Origin: Bradyrhizobium sp. B097
GTDB lineage: Bacteria > Pseudomonadota > Alphaproteobacteria > Rhizobiales > Xanthobacteraceae
Assembly (NCBI RefSeq): GCF_038957035.1
Contig: NZ_CP152412.1
Coordinates: forward strand, 9,172,501 to 9,236,500
Direction of reading: 5' to 3'
Length of the DNA stretch: 64,000 nucleotides
The notes under the pieces were generated by a model. That model made no database searches. It worked only from the letters and a program-made list of their open reading frames with translations, and was not told where the DNA came from. A program made the position numbers and the translations under genes. Below are positions 34,822 to 46,366 of this stretch, piece by piece. Within the stretch, counting starts at the first letter, position 1, and each line of letters begins with the position of its first letter.

Positions 34822-35445
34822 CTACCCCGCGAGATCGACCTTCGATGCAACGGTGGAATCGGCGTTGAGCCGGTAGACCACCGGCGCGCCGGTCGCGAGT
34901 TCGCGCTTGAGGATCTGCTCCGGCGAAAGCTTCTCCAGCACCATGATCAGCGCGCGCAGCGAATTGCCGTGGGCGGCGATCAGCGTGCGCTGGCCGCGCA
35001 GCACGCCGGGCAGGATCTCCTGCACGTAATAGGGCAGTGTGCGCGCCAGCGTATCTTTCAGGCTCTCGCCGCCGGGCGGCGGCACGTCGTAGGACCGGCG
35101 CCAGACCAGGACCTGGTCCTCGCCCCACTTCTTGCGGGCGTCGTCCTTGTTGAGGCCCGAGAGATCGCCGTAGTCCCGCTCATTGAGCGCCAGATTCTTC
35201 GTGGTCGGCAACCCGGTCTGGCCGATCTGCTCCAGCATCAGCTTCAGCGTGTGCTGCGCGCGCGTCAGATCGGAGGTGAAGGCAACGTCGAACGACAGGC
35301 CCTGCGCCTTCAGCTTGCGGCCGGCGTCCTTGGCTTCAGCGATGCCCTGCTCGGTGAGATCGGGATCCTTCCACCCGGTGAACAGGTTCTTCAGATTCCA
35401 TTCGCTCTGACCATGACGAACGAGCACAAGAAGACGATCACTCAT
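34822..35445 (-). CDS. gpmA: 2,3-bisphosphoglycerate-dependent phosphoglycerate mutase
   Basis: A glycolytic enzyme that interconverts 3- and 2-phosphoglycerate. The 207-residue product begins [20 protein letters not shown], with the phosphorylated His in [10 protein letters not shown] (His11); [15 protein letters not shown] holds the catalytic Glu and [12 protein letters not shown] the second His. Length is slightly short for GpmA (about 230-250 in enteric bacteria), normal for the alphaproteobacterial form. ATG at 35445; the longer open frame upstream runs into the dapB gene end and is not used. It follows dapB by 47 bp. Confidence 0.95.
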   Translation of the reverse strand: MSDRLLVLVRHGQSEWNLKNLFTGWKDPDLTEQGIAEAKDAGRKLKAQGLSFDVAFTSDLTRAQHTLKLMLEQIGQTGLPTTKNLALNERDYGDLSGLNKDDARKKWGEDQVLVWRRSYDVPPPGGESLKDTLARTLPYYVQEILPGVLRGQRTLIAAHGNSLRALIMVLEKLSPEQILKRELATGAPVVYRLNADSTVASKVDLAG

Positions 35446-35492
35446 TTCAGATTCCGTTTTCGCTTGGCTGGATTTTATTTCGTCGGGCGATC

Positions 35493-36305
35493 TCAGTCGC
35501 TCAACCCGAGAACGTCGGTCATCGAATACATGCCGGGCTTCTTGCCATGCGCCCACAGCGCCGCCTTCAGCGCGCCCTGCGCGAACAGCGCGCGGTCCTC
35601 GGCATGATGCGAGAGCGTGATGCGCTCCGAAGGACCGGCAAAGATCACGCTGTGATCGCCGGCCGCGGTGCCGCCGCGCAACGAGGCAAAGCCGATATCG
35701 CCGGCACGGCGCGCCCCGGTGAGGCCATCGCGGCCGCGCGCCGAATGCTGCTCCAGCGCGATCTGGCGTCCTGCAGCGGCAGCTTCGCCGAGCATCAAGG
35801 CGGTGCCCGACGGCGCGTCGATCTTGGACTTGTGGTGCATCTCGAGAATTTCGATGTCAAAGCTCTGGTCGAGCGACTGCGCGACGCGCTTGACCAGCGC
35901 GGCAAGCAGATTGACGCCGAGGCTCATATTGCCCGATTTCACCACGATGGCGCGGTCGGTGACGCTGCGGATCACCGCGTCGTCGGACTGCGACAGGCCG
36001 GTGGTGCCGATGACGTGAACAAGGCCGCGCTCGGCCGCGATCGCGACATTGGCGATGGTCGCGGCCGGCACGGTGAAATCCAGGATGCCGTCGGCAGCCG
36101 CGGACATCGACCACAGATCGGCCGACAGCTTGACGTCGTTGGCGGGAAGGCCGGCGAGCACACCGGCGTCCTTGCCGAGCAGTTCCGAGCCCGGCGCTTC
36201 CAGCGCGCCGACCAGCACCGCCCCCGGGGTTTCGGAAATCACCCGCGTCAGCGTGCGGCCCATCCGGCCGCCGGCTCCCGCAACAATCAGACGCATGTCA
36301 GCCAT
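35493..36305 (-). CDS. dapB: 4-hydroxy-tetrahydrodipicolinate reductase
   Basis: DapB reduces the dihydrodipicolinate precursor in lysine and meso-diaminopimelate synthesis. The 270-residue protein has the NAD(P)-binding motif [14 protein letters not shown] near residue 8 and the catalytic block [16 protein letters not shown] (about 160-175) with the His-His and Lys residues. The C-terminal [18 protein letters not shown] is also typical. The gene heads a dapB-gpmA pair; a repeat lies just upstream. Confidence 0.96.
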   Translation of the reverse strand: MADMRLIVAGAGGRMGRTLTRVISETPGAVLVGALEAPGSELLGKDAGVLAGLPANDVKLSADLWSMSAAADGILDFTVPAATIANVAIAAERGLVHVIGTTGLSQSDDAVIRSVTDRAIVVKSGNMSLGVNLLAALVKRVAQSLDQSFDIEILEMHHKSKIDAPSGTALMLGEAAAAGRQIALEQHSARGRDGLTGARRAGDIGFASLRGGTAAGDHSVIFAGPSERITLSHHAEDRALFAQGALKAALWAHGKKPGMYSMTDVLGLSD

Positions 36306-36330
36306 GGCTCACCTCTCACCGCCGTATAAA

Positions 36331-36377
36331 GCATGATCCGGCAAAGTGGAAACCGGTTTTCCGGCGCGGGATCATGC
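36331..36377. repeat. Palindromic repeat (GCATGATCC...GGATCATGC type)
   Basis: GCATGATCCGGCAAAGTGGAA...ACCGGTTTTCCG...CGGGATCATGC form inverted arms. A related block with CGGAAAACCGGTTTCCACTT lies at 63251-63282. Confidence 0.8.
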
Positions 36378-36437
36378 TTAAACGGCGGTCGTCGGCGACT
36401 GTTCCGGGCAACCGAACCGGCGGCCCGGTGTCCAGGC

Positions 36438-36734
36438 CTACGGGCTGTCGTGCCCCTCGATGATAATGAGGTCGGCGATCGAGTGCGGCTGCCGCACCTT
36501 GATATTGGCCTGGTATTCCGGCGATTGGTAGCAAGCGAGCGCGGTCGCGTAATCGGGGAATTCGATCACGACGTTGCGCGAGCGGCTCTGGCCCTCCACG
36601 CCGGTGAACTTGCCACCGCGCACGATGAACTTGCCGCCGAACTTCTGGAAGATCGCCGGGTTGGCCGCCATGTAGGGCTTGTAGCCCTCCTCATTGTGAA
36701 CGTCGACGCGTCCGATCCAGTATCCCTTCGCCAT
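36438..36734 (-). CDS. DUF1330 family protein
   Basis: A 98-residue cytosolic protein with the DUF1330 pattern: KGYWIGRVDVHNEEGYKPYM near the start and RNVVIEFPDYATALACYQSP in the middle, ending ADLIIIEGHDSP. The fold is a dimeric ferredoxin-like alpha/beta barrel; no reaction is established for the family. It lies 24 bp after the pyrF stop... downstream of pyrF in the same direction and may be cotranscribed. Confidence 0.88.
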   Translation of the reverse strand: MAKGYWIGRVDVHNEEGYKPYMAANPAIFQKFGGKFIVRGGKFTGVEGQSRSRNVVIEFPDYATALACYQSPEYQANIKVRQPHSIADLIIIEGHDSP

Positions 36735-36757
36735 ATCTGTTCTCCCTTGTTGTTGGC

Positions 36758-37480
36758 TCAGGCGAGTGCCTGGGCGATCTCGGTGTGAATGGCTTCGGCT
36801 GCGGCCTTCGGATCGGCGGCTTCCATCACCGGACGTCCGACCACCAGATAGTCGGCGCCGGCGGCAATGGCGCGGGCTGGCGTCATGATGCGCTTCTGGT
36901 CGCCGGTCGCCGAACCCGCGGGGCGGATGCCCGGCGTCACCAGGTTCATCTGATCACCCACGATCTTGCGCAAGGCGGCAGCTTCCTCGGGTGAGCTGAC
37001 GAGGCCGTCGACACCGAGCGCCTGCGCCTGCCTGGCGCGCGCTTCGACGAGATCGGAGACGTTGAGGCGATAGCCCGCTGCGTGCAGGTCGCTGTCGTCG
37101 TAGGAGGTCAGCACCGTCACCGCGAGGATCTTCAGGCCCGAACCCGCGCGCGCCTCGACCGCCGCCTTCATGGTCTGCGGGTAGGCATGCACGGTGAGAA
37201 AGGTCGCGCCGAGCGCGGCGACGCTTTCGACCCCGCGCGCCACCGTGTTGCCGATGTCGTGCAGCTTGAGATCGAGAAAGACCTTCTTGCCGCTGCCCGC
37301 AAGCTGCTTCGCCAGCGCGAGGCCGCCGGCGTAACCGAGCTGATAGCCGATCTTGTAGAAGGTGACGCTGTCGCCGAGCCTGTCGATCATCGTCTCGGCG
37401 CTGGCGACCGACGGCAAATCGAGCGCCACAATCAACCGGTCTCTTGGAGCGATCCTTGGAGCGATCTTGGCTGGCTGCAT
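36758..37480 (-). CDS. pyrF: Orotidine-5'-phosphate decarboxylase
   Basis: PyrF makes UMP from orotidine monophosphate, the last step of pyrimidine synthesis. The 240-residue TIM-barrel protein has [10 protein letters not shown] at the start, the catalytic motif [13 protein letters not shown] (about 79-91) with the Asp-Lys-Asp array, and the phosphate-binding [12 protein letters not shown] region near the end. GTGAGGTGAC precedes the ATG. It starts six bases after the stop of the FMN-reductase gene, suggesting cotranscription. Confidence 0.97.
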   Translation of the reverse strand: MQPAKIAPRIAPRDRLIVALDLPSVASAETMIDRLGDSVTFYKIGYQLGYAGGLALAKQLAGSGKKVFLDLKLHDIGNTVARGVESVAALGATFLTVHAYPQTMKAAVEARAGSGLKILAVTVLTSYDDSDLHAAGYRLNVSDLVEARARQAQALGVDGLVSSPEEAAALRKIVGDQMNLVTPGIRPAGSATGDQKRIMTPARAIAAGADYLVVGRPVMEAADPKAAAEAIHTEIAQALA

Positions 37481-37486
37481 GTCACC

Positions 37487-38065
37487 TCACATCATGCGTT
37501 GGGAATGGTCGATCAGCTGCCGCACCAGCGCCCGCATCGTGTCGACGTCGGCCTGGTGCTTCAGACGATCCATGTCGTCATAGGCCTGCTCGGCAAATGA
37601 CAGCGCGAGCTGGTTCGGGATCACGGCGGCATGGCACGCCGTCAGGATCAGGCGCAGCGCCGCCAGCGCGCGCGTTCCGCCGAGCCGGTTGCCGGATGCC
37701 GCAGCTAGCGCGAAGGCGCGGCCGTGGAACACTTGGCCACGGGTCTCGTGCGGGTCCTGCACGCGGCTCACCCAGTCGATCGTGTTCTTCACCAGCGCCG
37801 GCACCGAGGAATTATATTCCGGCGTCACGATCAGCACGCCATGATGGGCGCCGATCATCCGCTTCAGATTGACCGCGTGCTGCGGCACGCCCGATTTGGC
37901 CTGCAAATCGCCGTCATAGATCGGCAGCGGAAAATCGCCGAGCGAGATGCGGGTGACGTCGGCCCCCGACTGCGCGAGCTCCTGCGCCAGCACGGCGGCG
38001 AGCTTCGCGTTGAGCGAGCCTGATCGCAGCGATCCGGGGATCACGAGGATTTTCAGCGCGGACAT
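37487..38065 (-). CDS. NAD(P)H-dependent FMN reductase family protein
   Basis: A 192-residue flavodoxin-like protein with the FMN phosphate loop PGSLRSGSLNAKL at residue 10 and TPEYNSSVPALVKNTIDW near 80, the signature of the NADPH-dependent FMN reductase family (azoreductase, chromate or quinone reductase relatives). It probably transfers electrons from NAD(P)H to quinones or azo compounds. Between pmtA and pyrF, same direction. Confidence 0.9.
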   Translation of the reverse strand: MSALKILVIPGSLRSGSLNAKLAAVLAQELAQSGADVTRISLGDFPLPIYDGDLQAKSGVPQHAVNLKRMIGAHHGVLIVTPEYNSSVPALVKNTIDWVSRVQDPHETRGQVFHGRAFALAAASGNRLGGTRALAALRLILTACHAAVIPNQLALSFAEQAYDDMDRLKHQADVDTMRALVRQLIDHSQRMM

Positions 38066-38116
38066 TTGGCAATCGCGTTTGGGTCGTCGACCCGGCGCGA
38101 CGACGCAGGGCGATGA

Positions 38117-38719
38117 TCAGCCCTTGCGATACACCCAGACCCGCGCGGGCGGAAGGTTCATCCAGATCCGCTCGGACGCCTCTGTGGACACGCCGGGCAG
38201 CGACTTCGGAATCGGTGGCGCCACCGAATAGGTGAACTGGACGAACGGCGCACCGGGCGCGAGGGCCAGGAAGGCGTCGCGGACCAGCTTCAGGCGGGTC
38301 AGCATCGGCTTGGTGACCAGAGGCAGGCCTGAAACCACGGCCGAGGCCGGAGACTTCATGACGTCCCACAGCGTATCGCGAAGCCTGTAGGCGTCGCCCT
38401 GGACCACCTTGGCCTGCGGATAGCGTTCGCGCAGCAGCGCACAGAAGCCGGGATTGTACTCAACCAGGACGAGACGCTTTTGATCGACGCCATGCTCGAT
38501 CAGCGCATTGGTGATCGCACCGGTGCCGGGTCCGAGCTCGACAACCGGTCCTTCGGACTCGGGATCGACATATTGCGCCATGGTGCGTGCGAGCAGCCGC
38601 CCGGACGGCATCACCGCGCCCATATGCAGCGGCTTCTCGATCCATGAACGGAGAAATCGAACCTCGTCGTCGAGACGGAGGGGCTTCTTCGACGCACGCA
38701 CGGACGATTGCAGAGGCAT
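38117..38719 (-). CDS. pmtA: Phospholipid N-methyltransferase
   Basis: A 200-residue SAM-dependent methyltransferase with motif I as VVELGPGTGAITNALI (about residue 58), preceded by RFLRSWIEKPLHMGAVMPSG, typical of rhizobial PmtA. PmtA methylates phosphatidylethanolamine stepwise towards phosphatidylcholine at the inner membrane. In Bradyrhizobium japonicum pmtA is known from the region after dnaKJ, and here it follows dnaJ by about 100 bp, which supports the name. ATG at 38719 is preferred over a start 9 codons upstream. Confidence 0.85.
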   Translation of the reverse strand: MPLQSSVRASKKPLRLDDEVRFLRSWIEKPLHMGAVMPSGRLLARTMAQYVDPESEGPVVELGPGTGAITNALIEHGVDQKRLVLVEYNPGFCALLRERYPQAKVVQGDAYRLRDTLWDVMKSPASAVVSGLPLVTKPMLTRLKLVRDAFLALAPGAPFVQFTYSVAPPIPKSLPGVSTEASERIWMNLPPARVWVYRKG

Positions 38720-38819
38720 GTCGCTACCAGGCGGGACCGCGCACAATCGAGCGGTTGTCAGAAAACAGTCATAAACACGTATAGATCGAAGTCGTTACGG
38801 TCAAGCATAACGACTGCGG

Positions 38820-39950
38820 CTAGACGGTGCGGCTTCCGAAGAAGTCCTTGACCTTAGAGAAGAAACCCGCTGCCTCCGGTTGCGTTGCGCCGGACGACAG
38901 TTTTTCGAACTCCATCAGCAATTCTTGCTGTTTCTTGGTCAGATTCTGCGGCGTTTCGACCACAACCTGGACATACATGTCGCCGGTCTGGCGCGAGCGG
39001 AGCACCGGCATACCCTTTGATGCGATGCGGAATCGGCGGCTGGACTGGGTCCCGGCCGGCACCTTCACCTTGGTCTTGCCCTTGTCGATGGTCGGCACCT
39101 CGAACTCACCGCCGAGGGCTGCGGTCACCATCGAGATCGGCACGCGGCAGTGCAGGTCAGCGCCATCGCGCTGGAAGAACTGGTGCGTGGTCAGCGACAG
39201 GAAGATGTAGAGGTCGCCGGGCGGTCCGCCGCGGACACCGGCCTCGCCTTCGCCGGCGAGACGAATGCGGGTGCCGTCCTCGACGCCCGGGGGAATGTTG
39301 ACCGACAGCGTGCGCTCGCGCGTCACCCGGCCGGACCCGGCGCAGGAGGTGCAGGCGTCCTCGATCATCTGGCCGCGGCCCTGACAGCCGGGGCAGGTCC
39401 GCTCCAGCGTGAAGAAGCCCTGGGCCTGCCGGATACGGCCGGCGCCGCCGCAATGCGAGCAGGTCTTCGGCTTGGTGCCGGCCTTGGCGCCAGTGCCGGA
39501 GCAGGATTCGCAGGTCACCGAAACCGGGATCTCGATCTGCGCGGTCTTACCCTGGAAGGCCTCCTCGAGCGTGATCTCCATGTTGTAGCGCAGGTCGGCA
39601 CCGCGTTCGCGGCCGCCGCCGCCGCGGCGCTGCCCGGCCATGCCGAACAGGTCCTCGAAGATGTCGGAGAAGGATGAGGCGAAGCCGGCGCCGAAGCCGG
39701 GACCGCCACCGCCCATGCCCTGCTCGAAAGCGGCATGGCCGAAGCGGTCATAGGCGGCGCGCTTGTCGCCGTCCTTCAGCACCTCATAGGCTTCGTTGAT
39801 TTCCTTGAACCGGACCTCGCTGGTGGCGTCGCCCGGATTCTTGTCCGGATGCCATTTCATCGCGAGTTTGCGGAAAGCCGATTTCAGCTTGGTCTCGTCC
39901 GCGTTCCGCTCGACCTCGAGGGTCTCATAATAGCAGCGCTTGGTGGACAT
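38820..39950 (-). CDS. dnaJ: Chaperone protein DnaJ
   Basis: A 376-residue type I J-protein that stimulates DnaK and delivers clients. The J domain (1-70) has [10 protein letters not shown]; a Gly/Phe-rich linker (about 75-115, [11 protein letters not shown]) follows; the zinc region (about 140-220) has four CxxCxGxG units ([32 protein letters not shown]); then the client-binding C-terminal beta domains. It follows dnaK with 182 bp between, where a 12-bp tandem repeat lies. Confidence 0.98.
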   Translation of the reverse strand: MSTKRCYYETLEVERNADETKLKSAFRKLAMKWHPDKNPGDATSEVRFKEINEAYEVLKDGDKRAAYDRFGHAAFEQGMGGGGPGFGAGFASSFSDIFEDLFGMAGQRRGGGGRERGADLRYNMEITLEEAFQGKTAQIEIPVSVTCESCSGTGAKAGTKPKTCSHCGGAGRIRQAQGFFTLERTCPGCQGRGQMIEDACTSCAGSGRVTRERTLSVNIPPGVEDGTRIRLAGEGEAGVRGGPPGDLYIFLSLTTHQFFQRDGADLHCRVPISMVTAALGGEFEVPTIDKGKTKVKVPAGTQSSRRFRIASKGMPVLRSRQTGDMYVQVVVETPQNLTKKQQELLMEFEKLSSGATQPEAAGFFSKVKDFFGSRTV

Positions 39951-39981
39951 CCTTCAATTCCGTCCGAAGTTCGTCGCGATC

Positions 39982-40029
39982 GCCAAAGATTTCGCCAAGG
40001 ATTGCGCAAGGGATTGCGTCAAGGATTGC
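39982..40029. repeat. Four tandem 12-bp repeats between dnaK and dnaJ
   Basis: Successive units are GCCAAAGATTTC, GCCAAGGATTGC, GCAAGGGATTGC and GTCAAGGATTGC. Consensus GCCAAGGATTGC. Such an array in a spacer can vary in copy number. No known protein site matches it to my knowledge. Confidence 0.85.
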
Positions 40030-40132
40030 GCCTGTCTGGAAGATGCAGCGATCGCCTTAAAGAAAAATGACCCCCACTCCTCCGAGACGCGTCGCGTGCT
40101 CTTTGGTGTGAGGGCCATGATCGCAAGCCCGC

Positions 40133-42034
<1,902 letters not shown>

Positions 42035-42139
42035 GGTTTTGATATCCTCTTTGCTACGGCAGGTTGGTTGGGCCCTGACGGCGCTCCGTACCGAACCCCC
42101 AGACGTTCACATACTCGCGATATTGCGACGGTGAGCCTG

Positions 42140-42167
42140 ATATAGGAGAGAGGGTCCTGCCCGCAAG
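42140..42167 (-). promoter_or_regulatory. dnaK: Sigma32 (RpoH)-type promoter of dnaK
   Basis: On the minus strand CTTG (42167-42164) is followed after 17 bases by CCTATAT (42146-42140), matching the alphaproteobacterial heat-shock promoter form CTTG-N16-18-CYTATNT. The start of transcription would be about 42132, giving a leader of roughly 98 bases before dnaK. Confidence 0.75.
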
Positions 42168-42610
42168 GACTGGACGCAACGTTGAGGCCTGAAAAGACTG
42201 ACGTTTGAAAGATTGTGTCAGCCCGGCCGCGGCCCCGGTTCAAGCCCAGACCAAGTTAACAAATCGGCAAGAATGCCGCCCGCCGTCGACCGCGACATTC
42301 GCGGCGCGACGTCAGCGCTGTTGAGTGAACGCTCACAAACGTCGTATGCGAGAGCGGCGCACGGGTCGAGGGCGCGCTGTTTGGCCGCTGGCGGCCGCAG
42401 GTGGTCGTCCCTGGAAACCTCGGGAAACTGGAAAGTGCCCGCCAATCAAGGCGAAAAGCCCATGGAATCGAGCCGGCTGGCCTGGAGCGGAGATTTGGCG
42501 GCCTGTTGCAGGGCCATCAAAACCGCTAAAAGCGGTCCGACTGAAGAGGCCATCCAGCCCTGCACCGGCCCCGTTGCGCGGCCACCCAAAGCAAAACCGG
42601 TAGATCCCCC
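42168..42610. other. 443-bp spacer between dnaK promoter and next gene, no gene seen
   Basis: Short open frames exist here but none has a recognisable product, ribosome site or signal. Small inverted elements are present: GTGA-ACG-CTCAC near 42325 and ACCGC-TAAAA-GCGGT near 42522. The promoter of the secreted protein gene at 42611 must lie in the right part. I see nothing else. Confidence 0.4.
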
Positions 42611-43546
42611 ATGACGCCTTTTCGAGTTCTCGTTGCGGTTGCCTTGCTGATTGCTGCCACCTGCCGTGGCTTTGCCGCCGACGTGGTGTTTCCGCCGGGC
42701 GCGCATGTCGGGATGAAACCGCTGGTGGGCCTCGTCCGCGCCAAATCGTTCATCGGCTTCGAGACCGAGGATCGGGGCGTCAAGGTCCTGATCGCCGACC
42801 TGCCCGCGGACGCCTACAACGAGGTCGTGACCGCCTTCAAGGCCAACCCGGCCGGCACCGGAAACATCAAGCCCGAGAGCCTCGAGACGCCGGCCGGCCT
42901 CGCCTACTACACCGTGGAGAGCGCGCGTGACGGCGCCAGCAATGTGCGGCGCTATTCCATGATCCTGCCGGGGCCGACCTTCTCCGGCTATGTCGCGGTG
43001 CAGGTGCCGGAGAACGCGGGCAAGATCTACACCGACGACGCCGTCCGGCAGATGTTCGCCTCCGCCGAAATCCGCAAGGAGGTGCCGGTCGACGAGCAGC
43101 TCGCCATGATGCCGTTCAAGGTCACCGAGCTCAGCGGTTTCAAGAATATCCGCATGCTGGCGCCGGGCGCAGCGCTGCTGATGGCCGACGGTGACGACAA
43201 GGGCCTGGAGGCCAAGCCCTTCATGCTGCTCGGCGTCATCGCTTCGGCACCGGCCACGCCCGATGATCGCGGCCGCTTTGCCCAGCAGATCGCGACCACG
43301 ATCCCCGGCGTGCGCGACGGCCGGATCACCATGTCCGAGCCGATCCGGATCGACGGCCAGCCCGGCTTCGAGACGCGGATCGACGCGGTCAGCGGCAAGG
43401 ACAACACCCCGGTGACCATCGTGCAGTGGCTGCGGTTCGGCGCGCAGACATCGCTGCGGATCATCGGCAGCTCGCCGCGCACCGATTGGGAGACCGCCTT
43501 CCCGCGCTTCCGCGCAGTCCGCGACGGCATCCAGCCGCGCGGCTGA
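42611..43546 (+). CDS. Secreted protein of unknown function
   Basis: A 311-residue product with a Sec signal peptide (MTPFRVLVAVALLIAATCRGFAA, cleavage near residue 23). The mature protein has an alternation of strand-like segments, LETPAGLAYYTVESARDGA and TIVQWLRFGAQTSLRIIGSS, and no motif I can assign. It appears periplasmic. Codon use and length make it a real gene; homologues probably exist widely in Bradyrhizobium. The next gene, also exported, follows 96 bp later on the same strand. Confidence 0.75.
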   Translation: MTPFRVLVAVALLIAATCRGFAADVVFPPGAHVGMKPLVGLVRAKSFIGFETEDRGVKVLIADLPADAYNEVVTAFKANPAGTGNIKPESLETPAGLAYYTVESARDGASNVRRYSMILPGPTFSGYVAVQVPENAGKIYTDDAVRQMFASAEIRKEVPVDEQLAMMPFKVTELSGFKNIRMLAPGAALLMADGDDKGLEAKPFMLLGVIASAPATPDDRGRFAQQIATTIPGVRDGRITMSEPIRIDGQPGFETRIDAVSGKDNTPVTIVQWLRFGAQTSLRIIGSSPRTDWETAFPRFRAVRDGIQPRG

Positions 43547-43642
43547 TCGGCCCTTCGCAAGGCCGGTTGGAAAAATCCCACTTTCGTCGTTCGTCGAACG
43601 GAACTAGCCTCCACGCGCGGTATCAAAGCGAGGAGGGGCGCG

Positions 43643-44353
43643 ATGTTGGATCGACGACAGATAGTTGCGGGCCTCGGCACGTTGGCGCTTGCAACCCTGG
43701 TTCCCAAAAGTCTCTGGGCGGCTGCGATCAAGCCCGACGAGGGCTCCGCGCTGCTCGTGATCGACGTCCAGAACTGCTTCCTGCCCGGCGGCAGTCTCGC
43801 GGTGAAGGACGGTGAGCAGGTGGTGCCTGTCATCAACAAGATCGCCAGGAGCTTTGCCAATGTGGTGATGACGCAGGACTGGCACACGCCCGGACACGTC
43901 TCGTTTGCCTCGGTCCATGCCGGCAAGAAGCCGTTCGAGACCATCGACCTCGCCTACGGCAAGCAGGTGCTGTGGCCCGACCACTGCGTGCAGGGTACCG
44001 ACGGCGCCTCGCTGTCGAAGGATCTCGCGATCCCGCAGGCCGAGCTGATCATCCGCAAGGGTTTTCACAAGGACGTCGACAGCTACTCCGCCTTCACCGA
44101 AGCCGACGGCAAGACCACCACCGGGCTTGCCGCCTATCTGAAGGCGCGCAATGTCGAACGGGTTTTCGTGGCCGGGCTCGCCACAGATTTCTGCGTGGCA
44201 TGGACCGCGCTCGATGCGCGCAAGGCCGGCTTCGAAACCTATGTCGTGGAGGACGCCTGCCGCGGCATCGACACCCAGGGATCGCTCGCCAAGGCCTGGG
44301 CCGACATGGACAAGGCCGGCGTCAAGCGGATCCAGTCGTCGGATATCGGGTAA
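43643..44353 (+). CDS. Exported nicotinamidase/pyrazinamidase-like amidase
   Basis: A 236-residue isochorismatase-fold protein of the PncA type. The triad is Asp41 (LLVIDVQNCF), Lys139 (IIRKGFHKD) and Cys184 (LATDFCVAW), and metal ligands lie in DWHTPGH (Asp79, His81, His85). PncA converts nicotinamide to nicotinate for NAD salvage. Unusually it has a twin-arginine-like start (MLDRRQIVAGLGTLALATLV) with cleavage near LWAAA at 27, so it should act in the periplasm. It could deaminate extracellular nicotinamide or another amide. An AraC regulator gene follows 24 bp later. Confidence 0.85.
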   Translation: MLDRRQIVAGLGTLALATLVPKSLWAAAIKPDEGSALLVIDVQNCFLPGGSLAVKDGEQVVPVINKIARSFANVVMTQDWHTPGHVSFASVHAGKKPFETIDLAYGKQVLWPDHCVQGTDGASLSKDLAIPQAELIIRKGFHKDVDSYSAFTEADGKTTTGLAAYLKARNVERVFVAGLATDFCVAWTALDARKAGFETYVVEDACRGIDTQGSLAKAWADMDKAGVKRIQSSDIG

Positions 44354-44377
44354 GACACCGCCTCACGCGAGATTCGC

Positions 44378-45220
44378 ATGGCCGAGTTTGCGCCGCCCGT
44401 CGCATTTGAATTCGTGCAGCGCGCACCATCGCTGCGCACCGCGGGACTGATCGCTGCGATGACCGGCTATCGCGAGACCGCGACCGGCCGGTTAGCGCAG
44501 CGGCAGACCGCGCCGCTCATTGTGCCGCTGATCATCAGCTTCGGCTCGCCATTCCTGATCGCGCTCGGGCGCGAGCCTGAAGCGAGCGATCGGCAGCAGA
44601 GCTTTGCTGCCGGTCTCTATGCGGGGCCGGTCTACATCGAGTCCGATGGCCACGCCGCCTGCGTGCAGGTGGATTTCACCCCGCTCGGTGCTTACAGCTT
44701 CTTCGGCGGCGCCGTGACCGAGCTTGCCGGACGCATGATCGAACTCGACGACGTGCTCGGCCATGATGGCCGTCATCTGCGCGAACAGCTCGGCGCTATG
44801 TCGTGCTGGCAGCGCCGCTTCGACCTGATCGAGGATTTCGTGCTTCGCCGCGCCGGCCACACGCCGTCTCCCGAAATCGCGTTCGCCTATCGAAGACTGG
44901 CGCGTTCGGCCGGCGCCATCAGCATCACGGCACTGGCCGGCGAGATTGGCTGGAGCCGCAAGCATCTGGTCGGCCGGTTTCGGTCCGAGCTCGGCCTCGC
45001 GCCCAAATCGCTGGCGCGCATGATGCGGTTTCATCGGGCGAGCCGGCTTGCGCAAAGCGGATCCAGGCTCGGCTGGGCGGGGATCGCGGCGGAAAGCGGC
45101 TACGCCGACCAGGCCCACCTCGCCCGCGAATTCGTCGAATTCGCTGGCGAACCGCCAACGGCCTGGGCGCGCCGCCAGGCGCTGACCAGTGGCCGGCTGG
45201 TTCGTTCCGAGGACTGGTAA
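44378..45220 (+). CDS. AraC-family transcriptional regulator
   Basis: A 280-residue protein with a C-terminal AraC DNA-binding domain (about 178-270): first helix-turn-helix SITALAGEIGWSRKHLVGRF, second GWAGIAAESGYADQAHLARE, ending FVEFAGEPPTAWARRQ. The N-terminal 165 residues look like a cupin-type sensor (VQVDFTPLGAYSFFGG). It follows the exported nicotinamidase-like gene by 24 bp and may control it or the VOC gene downstream. Effector unknown. Confidence 0.9.
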   Translation: MAEFAPPVAFEFVQRAPSLRTAGLIAAMTGYRETATGRLAQRQTAPLIVPLIISFGSPFLIALGREPEASDRQQSFAAGLYAGPVYIESDGHAACVQVDFTPLGAYSFFGGAVTELAGRMIELDDVLGHDGRHLREQLGAMSCWQRRFDLIEDFVLRRAGHTPSPEIAFAYRRLARSAGAISITALAGEIGWSRKHLVGRFRSELGLAPKSLARMMRFHRASRLAQSGSRLGWAGIAAESGYADQAHLAREFVEFAGEPPTAWARRQALTSGRLVRSEDW

Positions 45221-45287
45221 CAAACCTTCAAGCCGAAGCCGCATCGGCTCGTGCAGGATGGCACGATCAGCCAAGGAGGCCCGTGAC

Positions 45288-45713
45288 ATGACGCACGACA
45301 TCGAACCCCCGCGCATCTACCCGACCCTGCGCTGCAAGGACGCCGAGGCGATGATCGGCTGGCTCAAGACAGTGATCGGATTCACCGAGCACGTGGTCTA
45401 CCGCGACGGCGGCGTGATCCACCACGCCGAGCTCGCCTACGGTTCCTCGATGCTGATGCTGGGGCAGAGCCGCGACGATGCCTATGGCAGGCTGGTCGGC
45501 GATGCCACCGGCCGCCGCACCGATTCAATCTACATCGCCGTCGACGATCCCGACGCCCTGCATGCGAAGGCCCGGGCGGCGGGTGCAAAGATCGAAATGG
45601 AACTGCGTGATACCGATTATGGCAGCCGCGATTTCGCCTGCCGTGACCCGGAAGGAAATCTCTGGAGCTTCGGCACCTATTGGCCGAAGGCTCATGAGAG
45701 GCCGCTGCCGTGA
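45288..45713 (+). CDS. VOC-superfamily (glyoxalase/bleomycin resistance-like) protein
   Basis: A 141-residue protein with the paired beta-alpha-beta-beta-beta units of the vicinal oxygen chelate fold: RIYPTLRCKDAEAMIGWL, then AELAYGSSMLMLGQ, and SIYIAVDDPDALHAKARAAG followed by SRDFACRDPEGNLWSFGTY. The form resembles PhnB-like/3-demethylubiquinone-like VOC proteins; no substrate is assigned. AAGGAGG lies nine bases before the ATG at 45288, which settles the start. Confidence 0.88.
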   Translation: MTHDIEPPRIYPTLRCKDAEAMIGWLKTVIGFTEHVVYRDGGVIHHAELAYGSSMLMLGQSRDDAYGRLVGDATGRRTDSIYIAVDDPDALHAKARAAGAKIEMELRDTDYGSRDFACRDPEGNLWSFGTYWPKAHERPLP

Positions 45714-45760
45714 AGCCACGACAGCGCGCGCTCACAATTTCGCAATCAGGGTCGAACGGA

Positions 45761-46366
45761 TCAGACCGTGATGTCGGCGCTCGGAGCGGCCTTGGCGCCG
45801 CCCTTGGAGACGCCGACCAGCGCCGGACGCAGGATGCGCTCGCCGATCATGTAGCCGGCCTGCACGACCTGCACCACCGTGCCCGACGGCACCGATGTGT
45901 CCGGCACCTCGAACATCGCCTGCTGGAAGTTCGGATCGAACTTCTCGCCGATCGGATCGAACTTCTTGACGCCGTTCTTCTCCAGCGCGTTGAGCAGCGA
46001 ACGCTCAGTCAGCTCGACGCCTTCGATCAGCGCCTTCAGGCCGGGATCGGCGGCTTCCTTGGTCTCGGCCGGCACGGCGTCGAGCGCGCGCTGCAGATTG
46101 TCGGCGATATCGAGCACGTCGCGGGCGAAGCCGGTGATGCCGTAGGTCTTGGCGTCGGCAACCTCGCGGCGGGTGCGCTGACGGAGATTCTCCATCTCGG
46201 CCAGCGTACGCAGTGTGCGGTCCTTCGCCTCGGCGAGTTCCTTGGCCAGCGCCTCGGCCGATCCCGCCTCGGGGTCGTCAGGCATGATGTAGGGCTTCGA
46301 GACCACGGGCTCACCCGTCGGCGCCGAATTCTCGGTGTTGTCATTGGCCCGGTTCGGATCGGTCAT
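45761..46366 (-). CDS. grpE: Nucleotide exchange factor GrpE
   Basis: GrpE releases ADP from DnaK. The 201-residue product has an acidic N-terminus, a long coiled coil (about 40-90, [20 protein letters not shown] then [18 protein letters not shown]), and the C-terminal beta domain with [16 protein letters not shown] and [21 protein letters not shown] (shown in part). ATG at 46366 opens MTDPNRAND; the frame extends 11 codons upstream without support. It lies 164 bp downstream of hrcA on the same strand, the usual hrcA-grpE order. Confidence 0.96.
   Translation of the reverse strand: MTDPNRANDNTENSAPTGEPVVSKPYIMPDDPEAGSAEALAKELAEAKDRTLRTLAEMENLRQRTRREVADAKTYGITGFARDVLDIADNLQRALDAVPAETKEAADPGLKALIEGVELTERSLLNALEKNGVKKFDPIGEKFDPNFQQAMFEVPDTSVPSGTVVQVVQAGYMIGERILRPALVGVSKGGAKAAPSADITV

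Noticed and set aside
42213..42614. Open frames in the spacer upstream of the secreted protein gene
   Set aside because: No start signals or recognisable content.
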